Below, piece after piece: positions 41,380 through 51,710 of a DNA stretch of 64,000 bases. The notes beneath the pieces are model-generated. The model was not told where the DNA came from. It ran no database searches and saw only the letters and a program-made list of their open reading frames with translations. Position 1 is the stretch's first letter; each line of letters begins with the position of its first letter. The stretch is from SG8-30 sp964406445 (GTDB taxonomy: Bacteria; Pseudomonadota; Gammaproteobacteria; Steroidobacterales; Steroidobacteraceae): assembly GCA_964406445.1 (NCBI GenBank), contig CAYORU010000002.1, positions 124,001-188,000 of the forward strand. Reading direction: 5' to 3'. A program made the position numbers and the translations under genes.

Positions 41380-44300
41380 TCAAGCATTGAGGGCTTGCGA
41401 AGGCCTCGGCGTCCAGGCGACGCCGAGGCCTTCGAGTATCCGGCTCGCCTGCTCCACCATCTGCGGTGCCGCGCCGGCGCCTCGCGAGCACTCCAGCTCC
41501 ACGGCTGCCGCGAGCAGCATGCCTTCCTCGTAGGGCGATCCATTGCGCCGGGCGGCCGCGATGCCGGCATCGATCGTGCCGCGGGCCTCGTCCATCGCGC
41601 CGAGCGCCGCGAGCGCCGCGGCGCGGGCTTCCGCCACTTGCGGCGCGAGCGCGCGGGCTGCCCTGCCGGCCGTCGCCTCGGCCTGCTCCAGCAGCGCGAG
41701 CGCTTCGTCGGCGAGACCGAGAGCAGTCCTGGCGCGTGCCTCGACGCAGGCGGCTTCCAGGGCGCTCGCCGCCTGGCCGAGCGCCGCGAACTCCGCGCGC
41801 ACCCGGGCGAGCAACCCGCCCGCGCGCGCGTGCTCGCCGCGGGCGAGGAGCAGGCGCCCGAGCTGGAGCTCCGCGTAGGCTGCGCCGTCGCTGAAGCCGG
41901 AGGCGCGCATGACGCGGACGACCTCCGTCAGGACGGGCCAGGCCTCGTCGAGGCGGCCGCGCTTGACGAGGATCTCGCCGATGTTCGACGCGGCCGTCGC
42001 CGCGCCGACGACGTTGCCGGCCCGCAAGCGCGCTTCGCGGTCGCCTTCGAACCAAGCGAGCGCCTCGTCCCAGCGGCCCTCGAGGAACGCGCCGCAACCG
42101 AGGTTGCCGCGCACCATGGCGACGCTGGACAGGTCGCCCAGCGCCTCGTAGATCGCGAGCGCCTCGTGCATGCCTGCCTCGCCGCCGCCGCCCAGCGACA
42201 GTCGCGCCGAGTCCGCGGCGACCAGCGCTTGCGCGAGCGCCGCGCGTTCGCCCGTCGCACGGGCTTCGTCGACCGCGCGCGCGCCCAGCCGCAGGGCGTC
42301 CTCGAAGCGCTCCTGCGCGAAGCGGATCATCGCGGCATGGGAGGACAGCCGGGCCCGGGCGGCCGCCGCTTCGCTGCTGTCGATGCCCTCGAGCAGCCGG
42401 CGCCCGGCCGCGAGTTCGCGCAGCGCCGCGGGGAAGGCGCCCATGCGTTCCCGCGCGCGGGCCCGCAGCAGCAGCAACCCCGCGCGGGCGACGGGATCAT
42501 GATCCGCCTGGCGCGAGGCCTGCCTGTAGCAATCGAGTGCCTCCTCGAACATGCCCGCCTGCCGGCAGGCGTGGCCGCGCTCGGTCCAGGCCTCGACCAA
42601 CTCGCGCGGGTCGAGATCCGGCAGGCGGCGCGCAGCTTCGAGGGCGAGGCGGTAGAGGCGCGCCGCGTCGGCGTTCGCATAGGCTCGCGCGGCCCTGCTG
42701 GCCGCGAGCGTGGCGTAGCGCCAGGCCTTGGCGTGCTCGCCCGCAACCGAGAAGTGCAGCGCGAGCGCATCCGCGTGCGAGGCCGTGTCGGCCGCGACTC
42801 GCTCGATGGCCTCGCCGGCCTCCCGGTGCAGCCGCATCCGCAGCCGGAAGGGGAGTCCTTCGTAGACGGTCTTGCGCAGGAGTCCGATGCGAAACCGCAG
42901 CCGTCCCTCGGTATCCGGCTCGAGAAAGGCCTCGAGCGAGGCGAGCATCATGGGGTCGACGGCCGCGACGCCCTCGGTGGCGAGCAGCGCGTCGAGGCTG
43001 GCGCGCGCGAAGCTGCGTCCGAGGACGGTCGCGTAGCGCAGCACCCGCCGGGCCGCGGGGTCCAGCGCGTCGACCTGCGCCGCGATGGCGGCCTCCAGCG
43101 AATCGGGGACGGCCTCGAACGAGCCGAGCCGACGCGCCGCGCGGACGATCTCCTCCGCGAACAGCGGGTTGCCGCTTGCGCGCCGCACGACGAGTGCCTG
43201 CTCGTGCGGCCGCAGCGGAGCGGAGGAAGCCGACTGGTTGATGAGCGCCGCCAGGTCTTCGTCCGGCAGCAGCCCGACCTCGATCGACGTCGCGCCGGCG
43301 GGCGAGAAGCCGCCTTCCTCGTGACGGCGCGCGACCAGCATGAGCCAGGGACGGGTCGAGCATGCCGTGGCGAGCCGCGCGAGCAGCTGGGAGGAGGCGC
43401 CATCGAGCCAGTGCGCGTCCTCCACGACGAAGAGGCGAGGGCCTTCCCGCTCGGACTCCAGCAGCCGGATCAGCAGGTCGGCGGTACGCTCAGGGCGGAA
43501 GCGCGGCTCGATCGCGGCAGACGCAGGCGTCGGCGCCAGATCGACGTGCGCCGCCTCAGCGAGCAGTGGCGCCAGCGGCAGCAGCCCGGGCGCGCGCCTT
43601 GCGATGGCTGCGGCGAGCGCCTCGCCCATCGTGGCCGGGGTCCCGCGGCGGATGCCGAGGAACTCGCGCAGCGGGTCGCGCAGCGCGCGGTAGGGATTGT
43701 CCTTGCCGTAGGGCTCGGCTCGCAGCGCGAGGCTGGGGGCGTCCGGCCGGGCGCGGACCGCCTCGCGCAGGAGGCGGCTCTTGCCGAGACCGGCCGCCCC
43801 CGCGACGCACACCACCCCACCGAGGCCGCCGGCGAGACGGTCGACGGCAGCGAGCAGGGCGGAGAGTTCGGCGCGGCGGCCGACCAGCGGCAGTTCGCTC
43901 GTGCCGGACGCATCGCGGGTGCCGGCCTCTTCGCCCACCCGATACAGCGCCTGCGGCGCCTTCTTGCCCTTGAGATGGAACGGGCCGACCGCCTCCGCGG
44001 CGTACTTGCTGCGGGAATGCACGAGCACCGAGGCGTGAGCGTAGAGTTCGCCGGCCGGCGCCCGGGCGCAGATCCGCGCGGCCGTATTCGTGGTGTCGCC
44101 CATCGCCGAGTAGGCGGCCCGCCACGGCGTGCCCACCTCGGCAGCGAACACGTGGCCGCGGTTCACGCCGATCTGCAGCGGCAGCGGGGTGCGGGCGTCG
44201 GCGAGTCGGCGCAAGGCGCGCAGCATCCGGCCTTCGTCGTCCTCGGAGGCATGCGGAACGCCCGCGCCGAGGAACAGCTTGCCGCCGTCCTTGTCGATGT

Positions 44301-45168
44301 CCACCGCGAGCAGCGTGACGTCCTCGGTCTCGACGATGCGCTGGGCAGCACCGACCGTCGCCTGCAGCGCGGCGGCCACGGCGTCCGGGCCGTCGCGCTC
44401 GAGCAGGTCATCCGTACCGGAGAACCTGGCGAAGGCGATGCAGGCGACGCGATGCTCGGGCTCGGGCGAGCCGCCGGCGAGCGTCGCGCCGAGCCGGCGC
44501 GGAAACAGGCCTCTCAACACCGCCTCGTCGGCATGCCGCGGCGGCGACGCGCCGCGCGGCGGCACGGGGGGCCTGCGCCAGCGCAGCAGCAGCCGGTCGT
44601 CGCGGATCCGCAAGGCGGAGGCGGGCAGCCGCGCGGCCGTGGCCGGCGTGACCCCGATCTCTCCCGCGTTGGCGGCCGCTTCCGTGGCGGCGGCGAGCGC
44701 GGCATCGCGCCCGGCGAGCACCAGCTCGCGGTGGGTTTCACCGACGAGGAACAGGTGCAGGGTCCCCGAGTGCAGGCCCACGGACATCGATAGCCGCAGC
44801 GGGCCTACTGAGGTCGGGATCTCCACGGCCTTGCGCAGCGTGGCGCGCATCTCCACCGCCGCGCTGGCGGCGTGCAGCGCGTGGTCCTCGCCCTCGAAGA
44901 GAAACAGGAGCGCGTCGCCACCGAACTTGAGCAGCACCCCGTCCCGTTCGCGTGCCCGTTCGAGCATGCCGCCGAACACCCGACTGAGGGTCTCCACGAG
45001 TTCCTCGCCGCCGATCCGGCCGCGCTGCGAGAGTCGCTCCGAGAGCGCCGTGAAGCCGGAGATGTCGGCGAAGCACAGCGTTCCGTCGACGGCCTGCCAG
45101 AGGCGCTCGGGGTGGTCGAGCGCCCATCGGACGGCGATCTCCGGGACGTGGCGGCGCAGTCCGTGCAT
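41380..45168 (-). CDS. Tandem class III adenylyl cyclase - AAA ATPase - TPR protein (soluble-adenylyl-cyclase-like)
   Basis: A 1262-residue protein. Cyclase domain 1 (about 28-190) keeps both metal aspartates, Asp35 in CFADISGFT and Asp85 in KFGGDALLF, but lacks the Asn/Arg pair near its end. Cyclase domain 2 (about 240-420) has lost the first metal Asp (IAFARFSG) but keeps Asn and Arg in GDTTNTAARICARA near residue 360. The two would share one active site, as in animal soluble adenylyl cyclase. Then follow PLVGRRAEL and the Walker A AGAAGLGKSRLL (about 460), Walker B RLFVVEDAHW, and TPR-like repeats from about 800 on. No membrane helix or signal peptide, so cytoplasmic. Confidence 0.9.
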   Translation of the reverse strand: MHGLRRHVPEIAVRWALDHPERLWQAVDGTLCFADISGFTALSERLSQRGRIGGEELVETLSRVFGGMLERARERDGVLLKFGGDALLFLFEGEDHALHAASAAVEMRATLRKAVEIPTSVGPLRLSMSVGLHSGTLHLFLVGETHRELVLAGRDAALAAATEAAANAGEIGVTPATAARLPASALRIRDDRLLLRWRRPPVPPRGASPPRHADEAVLRGLFPRRLGATLAGGSPEPEHRVACIAFARFSGTDDLLERDGPDAVAAALQATVGAAQRIVETEDVTLLAVDIDKDGGKLFLGAGVPHASEDDEGRMLRALRRLADARTPLPLQIGVNRGHVFAAEVGTPWRAAYSAMGDTTNTAARICARAPAGELYAHASVLVHSRSKYAAEAVGPFHLKGKKAPQALYRVGEEAGTRDASGTSELPLVGRRAELSALLAAVDRLAGGLGGVVCVAGAAGLGKSRLLREAVRARPDAPSLALRAEPYGKDNPYRALRDPLREFLGIRRGTPATMGEALAAAIARRAPGLLPLAPLLAEAAHVDLAPTPASAAIEPRFRPERTADLLIRLLESEREGPRLFVVEDAHWLDGASSQLLARLATACSTRPWLMLVARRHEEGGFSPAGATSIEVGLLPDEDLAALINQSASSAPLRPHEQALVVRRASGNPLFAEEIVRAARRLGSFEAVPDSLEAAIAAQVDALDPAARRVLRYATVLGRSFARASLDALLATEGVAAVDPMMLASLEAFLEPDTEGRLRFRIGLLRKTVYEGLPFRLRMRLHREAGEAIERVAADTASHADALALHFSVAGEHAKAWRYATLAASRAARAYANADAARLYRLALEAARRLPDLDPRELVEAWTERGHACRQAGMFEEALDCYRQASRQADHDPVARAGLLLLRARARERMGAFPAALRELAAGRRLLEGIDSSEAAAARARLSSHAAMIRFAQERFEDALRLGARAVDEARATGERAALAQALVAADSARLSLGGGGEAGMHEALAIYEALGDLSSVAMVRGNLGCGAFLEGRWDEALAWFEGDREARLRAGNVVGAATAASNIGEILVKRGRLDEAWPVLTEVVRVMRASGFSDGAAYAELQLGRLLLARGEHARAGGLLARVRAEFAALGQAASALEAACVEARARTALGLADEALALLEQAEATAGRAARALAPQVAEARAAALAALGAMDEARGTIDAGIAAARRNGSPYEEGMLLAAAVELECSRGAGAAPQMVEQASRILEGLGVAWTPRPSQALNA
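41398..41434. terminator. Strong hairpin at the convergent end of the secreted-protein and cyclase genes
   Basis: A perfect 16-base-pair inverted repeat (CGAAGGCCTCGGCGTC, five-base loop CAGGC, GACGCCGAGGCCTTCG) starts 24 bases after the plus-strand stop at 41373. It lies inside the last codons of the cyclase gene on the other strand. No U-tract follows. Position suggests it terminates transcription of the plus-strand gene, and the arms encode part of the cyclase C-terminus. Confidence 0.55.
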
Positions 45169-45196
45169 GGCGTATCGCCGGTCGCCGACCGGATGG

Positions 45197-46432
45197 TCAG
45201 CCGGGCAGCAGCTCGAAGGCGAGTCCGGCGTGGGCTTTCAGCCGTTCGACCAGCCGGTCGCCCAGGATCGTGGCCGGCGTCCAGAAGCCCCCGCCGGGCC
45301 GGCCGGGCGCGAGGTCGAGCGCGAGACAGGCGGCCGCCTCGCCCAGCATCTTGCCGGTCGAGCCGTAGCCGGGATCGCGATCGCCGGTGACCTTGGCGCG
45401 CAGCACCTGGCCGTCGGCCGTCCTGCCCACGAAGCGCAGGTCGAAGAAGCCCTTCTCCTGGGCCGCGGGGCTCGGGCCTTCGCCCGGCGCCGGCAGCACG
45501 AAGCGCTCGAGCAGCCAGCGGGTCGGCGGCAGCGCGCCCGCCAACATGAAGCCGCCGAGTCCCACGGCCGTGCCGCTCGCCGCGAGGCGGCCCTTGATGC
45601 CCCGCCCGGTCAGCACCGCCTCGTCATAGGTGAAGCCCTCTCCCCAGGGCCGGCCGAGCAGCGCGTGGCTGCGCTGGACGATGCGCGTGTTGATCGCGCT
45701 CATCACGAAAGGGGCCGTCCATGCGCCGAAGTCGGCGTCGAACTCCGCGGACTTCACGGCCGGCTGGCGGGTCTTCGGCCTGCCGTCGGGCGGGCAAAGC
45801 GAATAGGGATTCTGCAGCTCGCGACGCAGCGCGGGGTCCGCGGCGGTCTCCTTGACCACGTTCATGAGGCTCGCGACCGTGCCGCCGGAGAACCCGCCGC
45901 GCATCGCGCGCACGCGCATCTTGACGCTGGCGCACGGCTTGCCGAGCCGCTTCAGCGACTCGCGCTGCAGGAAGTGCACGCCGAGGTCCGAGGGGATGGA
46001 GTCGAAGCCGCAGCAATGCACGATGCGCGCGCCGGAGGTGCGGGCCGCGGCCTCGTGGCGGTCGATCATGCGCCGGATCCACTGCACCTCGCCGGTCAGG
46101 TCGCAGTAATCGGTGCCCGTGGCGGCGCAGATCTTCACCAGCGGCTCGCCGTAGAGCGCGTAGGGACCGACCGTGGAGACGATCACCCGCGCCTTGGCGG
46201 CGAGCGCCATGAGCGATGCCTCGTCGGCCGCGTCGGCGACCAGGAGCGGGACCTGCGCCGCGCCGGCGCCGAGCTCCCGGCGCAGCTCCTCGAGGCGCGG
46301 CTTCGAGCGGGCGGCCATGGCCCAGCGCAGCTCGCCCCCGGTGCCGAAGCGGCCGAGGAGGTAGCGGCAGAGGATCCGGCCCACGAAGCTCGTGGCGCCG
46401 AAGACGATCACGTCATGGGTCGGGTTGGCCAT
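45197..46432 (-). CDS. Saccharopine dehydrogenase-like NAD(P)-binding protein (trans-acting enoyl reductase type)
   Basis: A 411-residue protein with an N-terminal Rossmann fold (DVIVFGATSFVGRILCRYL) and the segments AKARVIVSTVGPYALYGEPL, CDLTGEVQWIRRMIDRH and RIVHCCGFDSIPSDLG. This pattern is common to the saccharopine-dehydrogenase-like/trans-acting enoyl reductase group. The bacterial members are mostly of unknown or lipid-related function. A C-terminal stretch (GYGSTGKMLGEAAACLAL) matches the group too. ATG 46432 lies 20 bases inside the end of the upstream small membrane gene. Confidence 0.85.
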   Translation of the reverse strand: MANPTHDVIVFGATSFVGRILCRYLLGRFGTGGELRWAMAARSKPRLEELRRELGAGAAQVPLLVADAADEASLMALAAKARVIVSTVGPYALYGEPLVKICAATGTDYCDLTGEVQWIRRMIDRHEAAARTSGARIVHCCGFDSIPSDLGVHFLQRESLKRLGKPCASVKMRVRAMRGGFSGGTVASLMNVVKETAADPALRRELQNPYSLCPPDGRPKTRQPAVKSAEFDADFGAWTAPFVMSAINTRIVQRSHALLGRPWGEGFTYDEAVLTGRGIKGRLAASGTAVGLGGFMLAGALPPTRWLLERFVLPAPGEGPSPAAQEKGFFDLRFVGRTADGQVLRAKVTGDRDPGYGSTGKMLGEAAACLALDLAPGRPGGGFWTPATILGDRLVERLKAHAGLAFELLPG

Positions 46433-46775
46433 CGTCGCTGTCCTTGGATGAAGAGTAGTGAGCGGCGAGTCGTGGGTGCCGCAAGGCCAGCGCCGCGAGC
46501 GCCGTGCCGACCGCCACGGCTGCGAGGATCGCGATGAGCCGCGCTGCGGGCAAGCCCGCGTCGAGGCGCGCAGCGGTGAGCGTCGCGAGGGTTCGCAGCC
46601 ACTCCAGCACGCCGATCCACAGGCCGCCCTGCACGGCGACGGCGGCGGCGCGATGCGGCACGGCGAGCAGCGCCATGAGCGCGAGGCAGGCGAAGACGGG
46701 CACCCACGCGCCGGCGCGGAGAAAGTGCGCGGCAAGCAGCGCGAGAGCCAGCACCGGAGCGATCAGGCGCCACAT
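46413..46775 (-). CDS. Small membrane protein of unknown function
   Basis: A 120-residue, strongly hydrophobic protein with about four membrane helices (LIAPVLALALLAAHFLRAG; PVFACLALMALLAVP; a third at about 45-70; ARLIAILAAVAVGTALAALA) and a polar C-terminus. Its stop overlaps the start of the saccharopine-dehydrogenase-like gene by 20 bases, so the pair is probably co-transcribed. The reading frame continues upstream to 47261 only as a shadow of the next gene. Not recognised. Confidence 0.7.
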   Translation of the reverse strand: MWRLIAPVLALALLAAHFLRAGAWVPVFACLALMALLAVPHRAAAVAVQGGLWIGVLEWLRTLATLTAARLDAGLPAARLIAILAAVAVGTALAALALRHPRLAAHYSSSKDSDDGQPDP

Positions 46776-46819
46776 CCCGCCATGGTACCCGACCCGGCCG
46801 CCGGCCTCGTGCCGCGCAC

Positions 46820-47626
46820 CTAGGCCGGCCGGACCTCGACCTGCATGTCGCCGAGCGCCGCACAGGTGGCCTGCAGGACGTCGCCAGGCTGCACGACGAT
46901 CGCGGCCGAGGGGCAGCCCGTGAGCAGCACGTCGCCAGGCTGGAGCGTCATCAGGGAGGCGAGGTAGGCGACGATCGCGGCCGCGTCGAAGGGCTGGTCG
47001 CCGAGCCGGCCGCCCTGGCGCCGCTCGCCTGCGACCGTGAGCGAGAGCTCGAGCGAGCCGAGCGCGGGCAGGTCCGACGGCTCGGTCACCCACGGCCCGA
47101 GCACGCAGAAGCCGTCGAGGGACTTGCGAAGGCCCCGGTCCTCCTCGCCGGCCACGGCGAGGTCGAGCGCCAGGCAGCAGCCCGCGACCGCCGCGAGCGC
47201 CTCGTCGGCCGGCACGGCGAAGGTCGGTCGGCCGATCACCAGCGCGAGCTCGAGCTCGCATTCGACGGCCCGGCCGAGGCGCGGCACGCGCAGTTCATCC
47301 GCGGGTCCGGCGACCGCCGACGGCGCCTTCAGGAAGACGTCCGGTCGGTCCCCGGCGCGGGGTCCGCGGTTGCGCCGGACCGCGAGGATCTTGCCGGGGC
47401 GCGGCACGGGGCAGCCGAGACGGACCCGCTCTAGCGGCACCGGCGCGGTGCGCGCCGCCGCGGCGAGGATCCCGGCCCGCAGTGCGTCGAGTCCCGCCCA
47501 GAGCGGATCGGCGGCGGGCAGCGGCCAGCGCCAGGACGGCAGGCGGTCGAGCGCGGCGGTGACGTCGCGCACGCCGTCCCCGTCGACCCAGCCGAGCCTG
47601 TCGTCGTCGAATCTGCACAGTCTCAT
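46820..47626 (-). CDS. Fumarylacetoacetate hydrolase family protein
   Basis: A 268-residue protein of the FAH/acylpyruvase superfamily. The metal-binding core is visible as VECELELALVIGRPTF, followed by the Asp of CLALDLAVAGEEDRG, the Lys of LRKSLDGFCVLGPW, and LLTGCPSAAIVVQPGD. The lid region that normally reads GxNYxxH is shortened and changed to AVRRNRGPRAGDR. Such enzymes hydrolyse or decarboxylate 2,4-dioxo or 2-oxo acids. I use ATG 47626; one 18 bases upstream is possible. It is divergent from the TonB receptor across 254 bases that hold the candidate operator. Confidence 0.82.
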   Translation of the reverse strand: MRLCRFDDDRLGWVDGDGVRDVTAALDRLPSWRWPLPAADPLWAGLDALRAGILAAAARTAPVPLERVRLGCPVPRPGKILAVRRNRGPRAGDRPDVFLKAPSAVAGPADELRVPRLGRAVECELELALVIGRPTFAVPADEALAAVAGCCLALDLAVAGEEDRGLRKSLDGFCVLGPWVTEPSDLPALGSLELSLTVAGERRQGGRLGDQPFDAAAIVAYLASLMTLQPGDVLLTGCPSAAIVVQPGDVLQATCAALGDMQVEVRPA

Positions 47627-47751
47627 GGCCGTCGTCCCTCGCATCCGGACCCCGCCGCACGCCCGGACGATGGTCCTGGGCGCCCGCGTCCGGCGCCCGC
47701 GGCCCGTACGTCGGAACCCTCGGCCGCCTGTGGTGTCCGGGCTACAACAAC

Positions 47752-47763
47752 TCTTGCATAAGA
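47752..47763. promoter_or_regulatory. Candidate GntR-type operator upstream of the TonB receptor
   Basis: TCTTGCATAAGA sits in an A/T-rich island (TTGCATAAGATATCTGATAC) within the GC-rich 254-base gap between the FAH-family gene and the TonB receptor. Ten of 12 bases match the palindrome TCTTATATAAGA at 59765. The shared consensus TCTTNNATAAGA suggests joint control of the receptor and the divergent desulfonation operon by the GntR protein at 58973-59692. Confidence 0.5.
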
Positions 47764-47880
47764 TATCTGATACTTGACTTTAGGGTCTCCGATCCCGGAA
47801 TCTGCGCTCCATGCCCGGTGCGTACCGTGCCGGGCGAAGTCAGCACGCACGGCTGCCGGCCGTGCAGCATGGGGGGTCCA

Positions 47881-50133
<2,253 letters not shown>

Positions 50134-50144
50134 TTCCGGCTGGC

Positions 50145-50175
50145 TCCCGGGCGGCCGGCTGCCGGCCGCCCGGGA
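50145..50175. terminator. Bidirectional hairpin between the TonB receptor and the phosphatase-like gene
   Basis: A perfect 15-base-pair inverted repeat (TCCCGGGCGGCCGGC, centre T, GCCGGCCGCCCGGGA) starts 12 bases after the receptor stop and ends 21 bases before the convergent gene's stop. No clear U-tract is present on either side. It is placed to stop transcription of both convergent units. Confidence 0.6.
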
Positions 50176-50196
50176 CGCCTGGATCGCGACACGGCC

Positions 50197-50640
50197 TCAG
50201 CCGCCGCTGTCCTCGATCAGCCGTTCGGCGCCGGCCTCGATCATGTCCATCATCCCGGCGAACCCGTCCTCGCCCCCGTAGTAGGGGTCCGGCACTTCGG
50301 TCGTGCCGAGGAAAAGCCGGATCGGCGTGGCGTTGCCCGCCGGGCGGCGCGCCTCCAGCTGGGCAAGGTTCTCGCGGTCCATGGCGAGGATGAGGTCGCT
50401 CGCGGCGAAGTCCTCCGGCGTGATCTCGCGGCAGCGGAAGGCGCCGAGATCGTAGCCGCGCACCCGGCAGGCCTCGATCGTTCGCGGGTCGGCGGTGTCG
50501 CCGGCGTGCTTGTCCTTCAGCCCGGCCGAGGAAAACACCAGCTTGCCGGATGCCCCGGCGCGCGCGGCCAGGGCGCGCGCCACCGCCTCCGCGGCCGGCG
50601 ACCGGCAGTAGTTGCCTGCATCCACGAACAGGATCCGCAT
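50197..50640 (-). CDS. Low-molecular-weight protein tyrosine phosphatase-like protein, nucleophile replaced
   Basis: A 147-residue protein with the whole LMW-PTP outline: MRILFVDAGNYCRSPAAEAV at the P-loop, SSAGLKDKHAG, ILAMDRENLAQL and the general-acid loop VPDPYYGGEDGF. The family P-loop is C-x5-R with the first Cys as nucleophile. Here that position is Asp7 (codon GAT), while Arg13 and the second Cys (Cys12) remain. It is therefore unlikely to act by the normal cysteinyl-phosphate mechanism. It is the last gene of the sulfosugar operon, four bases after dctP. Confidence 0.85.
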   Translation of the reverse strand: MRILFVDAGNYCRSPAAEAVARALAARAGASGKLVFSSAGLKDKHAGDTADPRTIEACRVRGYDLGAFRCREITPEDFAASDLILAMDRENLAQLEARRPAGNATPIRLFLGTTEVPDPYYGGEDGFAGMMDMIEAGAERLIEDSGG

Positions 50641-50644
50641 GTGG

Positions 50645-51700
50645 TCACTCCCCGGCGGCCATCGCCTGCGGCCGCGTTTCGCATTCGCTCACGGCGGCGT
50701 CGACCAGGTCGATCCAGCGCCGCCCGTACCTCGCCTCGTACCAGTCGCGCAGCTCGGCCGTGGCGGAGCGCAGCTCGGCGCGCTGTTCGGGCGTCGCCAG
50801 CTCGGCCACGCCTCCGCGGCGGCGGAACTCCTCGAGCGCCGGCGCCTCGCGGCGCTTGGCGGCCGCGCGCGTCTCCGCGGCCAGCGCCCTGAAACCTTCC
50901 TGAAACGCCGCCTGGACGTCCGGCGGCAGCCGGCGCCACTGCGCCTCGGAGTACCACCATAACGACGCCATGTAGGCGTGCCGGTCCATGAACAGGTAGC
51001 GGATGTGGTCGTCGAGCTTCATGCCGACGACGTCCTGCACGCTGTTCTTGATGCCGTCGAGGAGCTTCGCGCTGAGCGCGCCGTAGACCTCGGACCAGGG
51101 CAAGGCCATCGGCGAGGCGCCGAGCTCGCGGACCATCTGCTGCTCGAGCGCCGAGGGCAGGGTGCGGATGCGCAGGCCGGCGAGGTCCTGGATCTCGCGG
51201 ATCTGCCGGGTCGTCGTCGCGAAGCTGCGCCAGCCGCCGGTGTTGCCCACGGCCACCAGGCGCAGGCCGAGCCCGTCGGCGAGGATCGCCTCGCCCATCG
51301 CGGCCACGACCCGTCCGTCGAGCACGCACTCGGCCACTTCGTCGTCGGGGAAGGTATAGGGCAGGTCGAGCACCTGCACCTCGGGATAGAGCGTGGCCAG
51401 CCCGCCGACGGTCGTCTGGTGCATCTCCAGGACGCCGCTCTGCAGGCCCTCGATGCATTCGCGCTCGCTGCCGCAGAACTGGCCCGACGGGAAGACCTGC
51501 ACGTCCACGCGGCCGGGCAGCAGCCCCTCGACGGTCTCCTTGAAGGCCATGGCGCCGAAGTAGTCCTCGTCGTCGCGCGAGGCGAGGAAGGCGATGCGCA
51601 CGGTCAGGGGCGCCCGGTCCACCCGCGACGCGATGATCCCGGCGATGCTGGCCGCGAGCACCAGCAGCAGCACGAGCCGCAAGCCCCACGGACCGCTCAT
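50645..51700 (-). CDS. dctP: TRAP transporter substrate-binding protein (DctP), sulfosugar operon
   Basis: A 351-residue periplasmic binding protein with an N-terminal hydrophobic anchor or signal (LRLVLLLVLAASIAGIIA). Core features: RVDVQVFPSGQFCGSERECI, LPYTFPDDEVAECVL, LAGLRIRTLPSALEQQMVRE and LPWSEVYGALSAKLLDGIKN, the conserved ligand-binding stretch of the DctP family. Its conserved Arg in the GLRIRT strand should bind the acidic group of the ligand. It is encoded 10 bases after dctM in the operon with GH31, isomerase, aldolase and kinase, so a sulfonated glycoside or sugar is a likely ligand. Confidence 0.9.
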   Translation of the reverse strand: MSGPWGLRLVLLLVLAASIAGIIASRVDRAPLTVRIAFLASRDDEDYFGAMAFKETVEGLLPGRVDVQVFPSGQFCGSERECIEGLQSGVLEMHQTTVGGLATLYPEVQVLDLPYTFPDDEVAECVLDGRVVAAMGEAILADGLGLRLVAVGNTGGWRSFATTTRQIREIQDLAGLRIRTLPSALEQQMVRELGASPMALPWSEVYGALSAKLLDGIKNSVQDVVGMKLDDHIRYLFMDRHAYMASLWWYSEAQWRRLPPDVQAAFQEGFRALAAETRAAAKRREAPALEEFRRRGGVAELATPEQRAELRSATAELRDWYEARYGRRWIDLVDAAVSECETRPQAMAAGE

Positions 51701-51710
51701 GTCCGCAACA

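Noticed and set aside
41395..44793. Plus-strand open frame of 1132 codons antisense to the adenylyl cyclase gene
   Set aside because: The translation is Arg/Gly/Glu-rich without motifs; high GC lengthens antisense frames. The minus-strand frame has all cyclase, Walker and TPR motifs.
47818..47880. Upstream ATG of the TonB receptor (extra 21 residues)
   Set aside because: The added residues are polar and Cys-containing and would precede the signal peptide, and the ATG lacks a ribosome site, unlike ATG 47881. A 7-bp hairpin (47847-47865) also lies there, more fitting for a leader.
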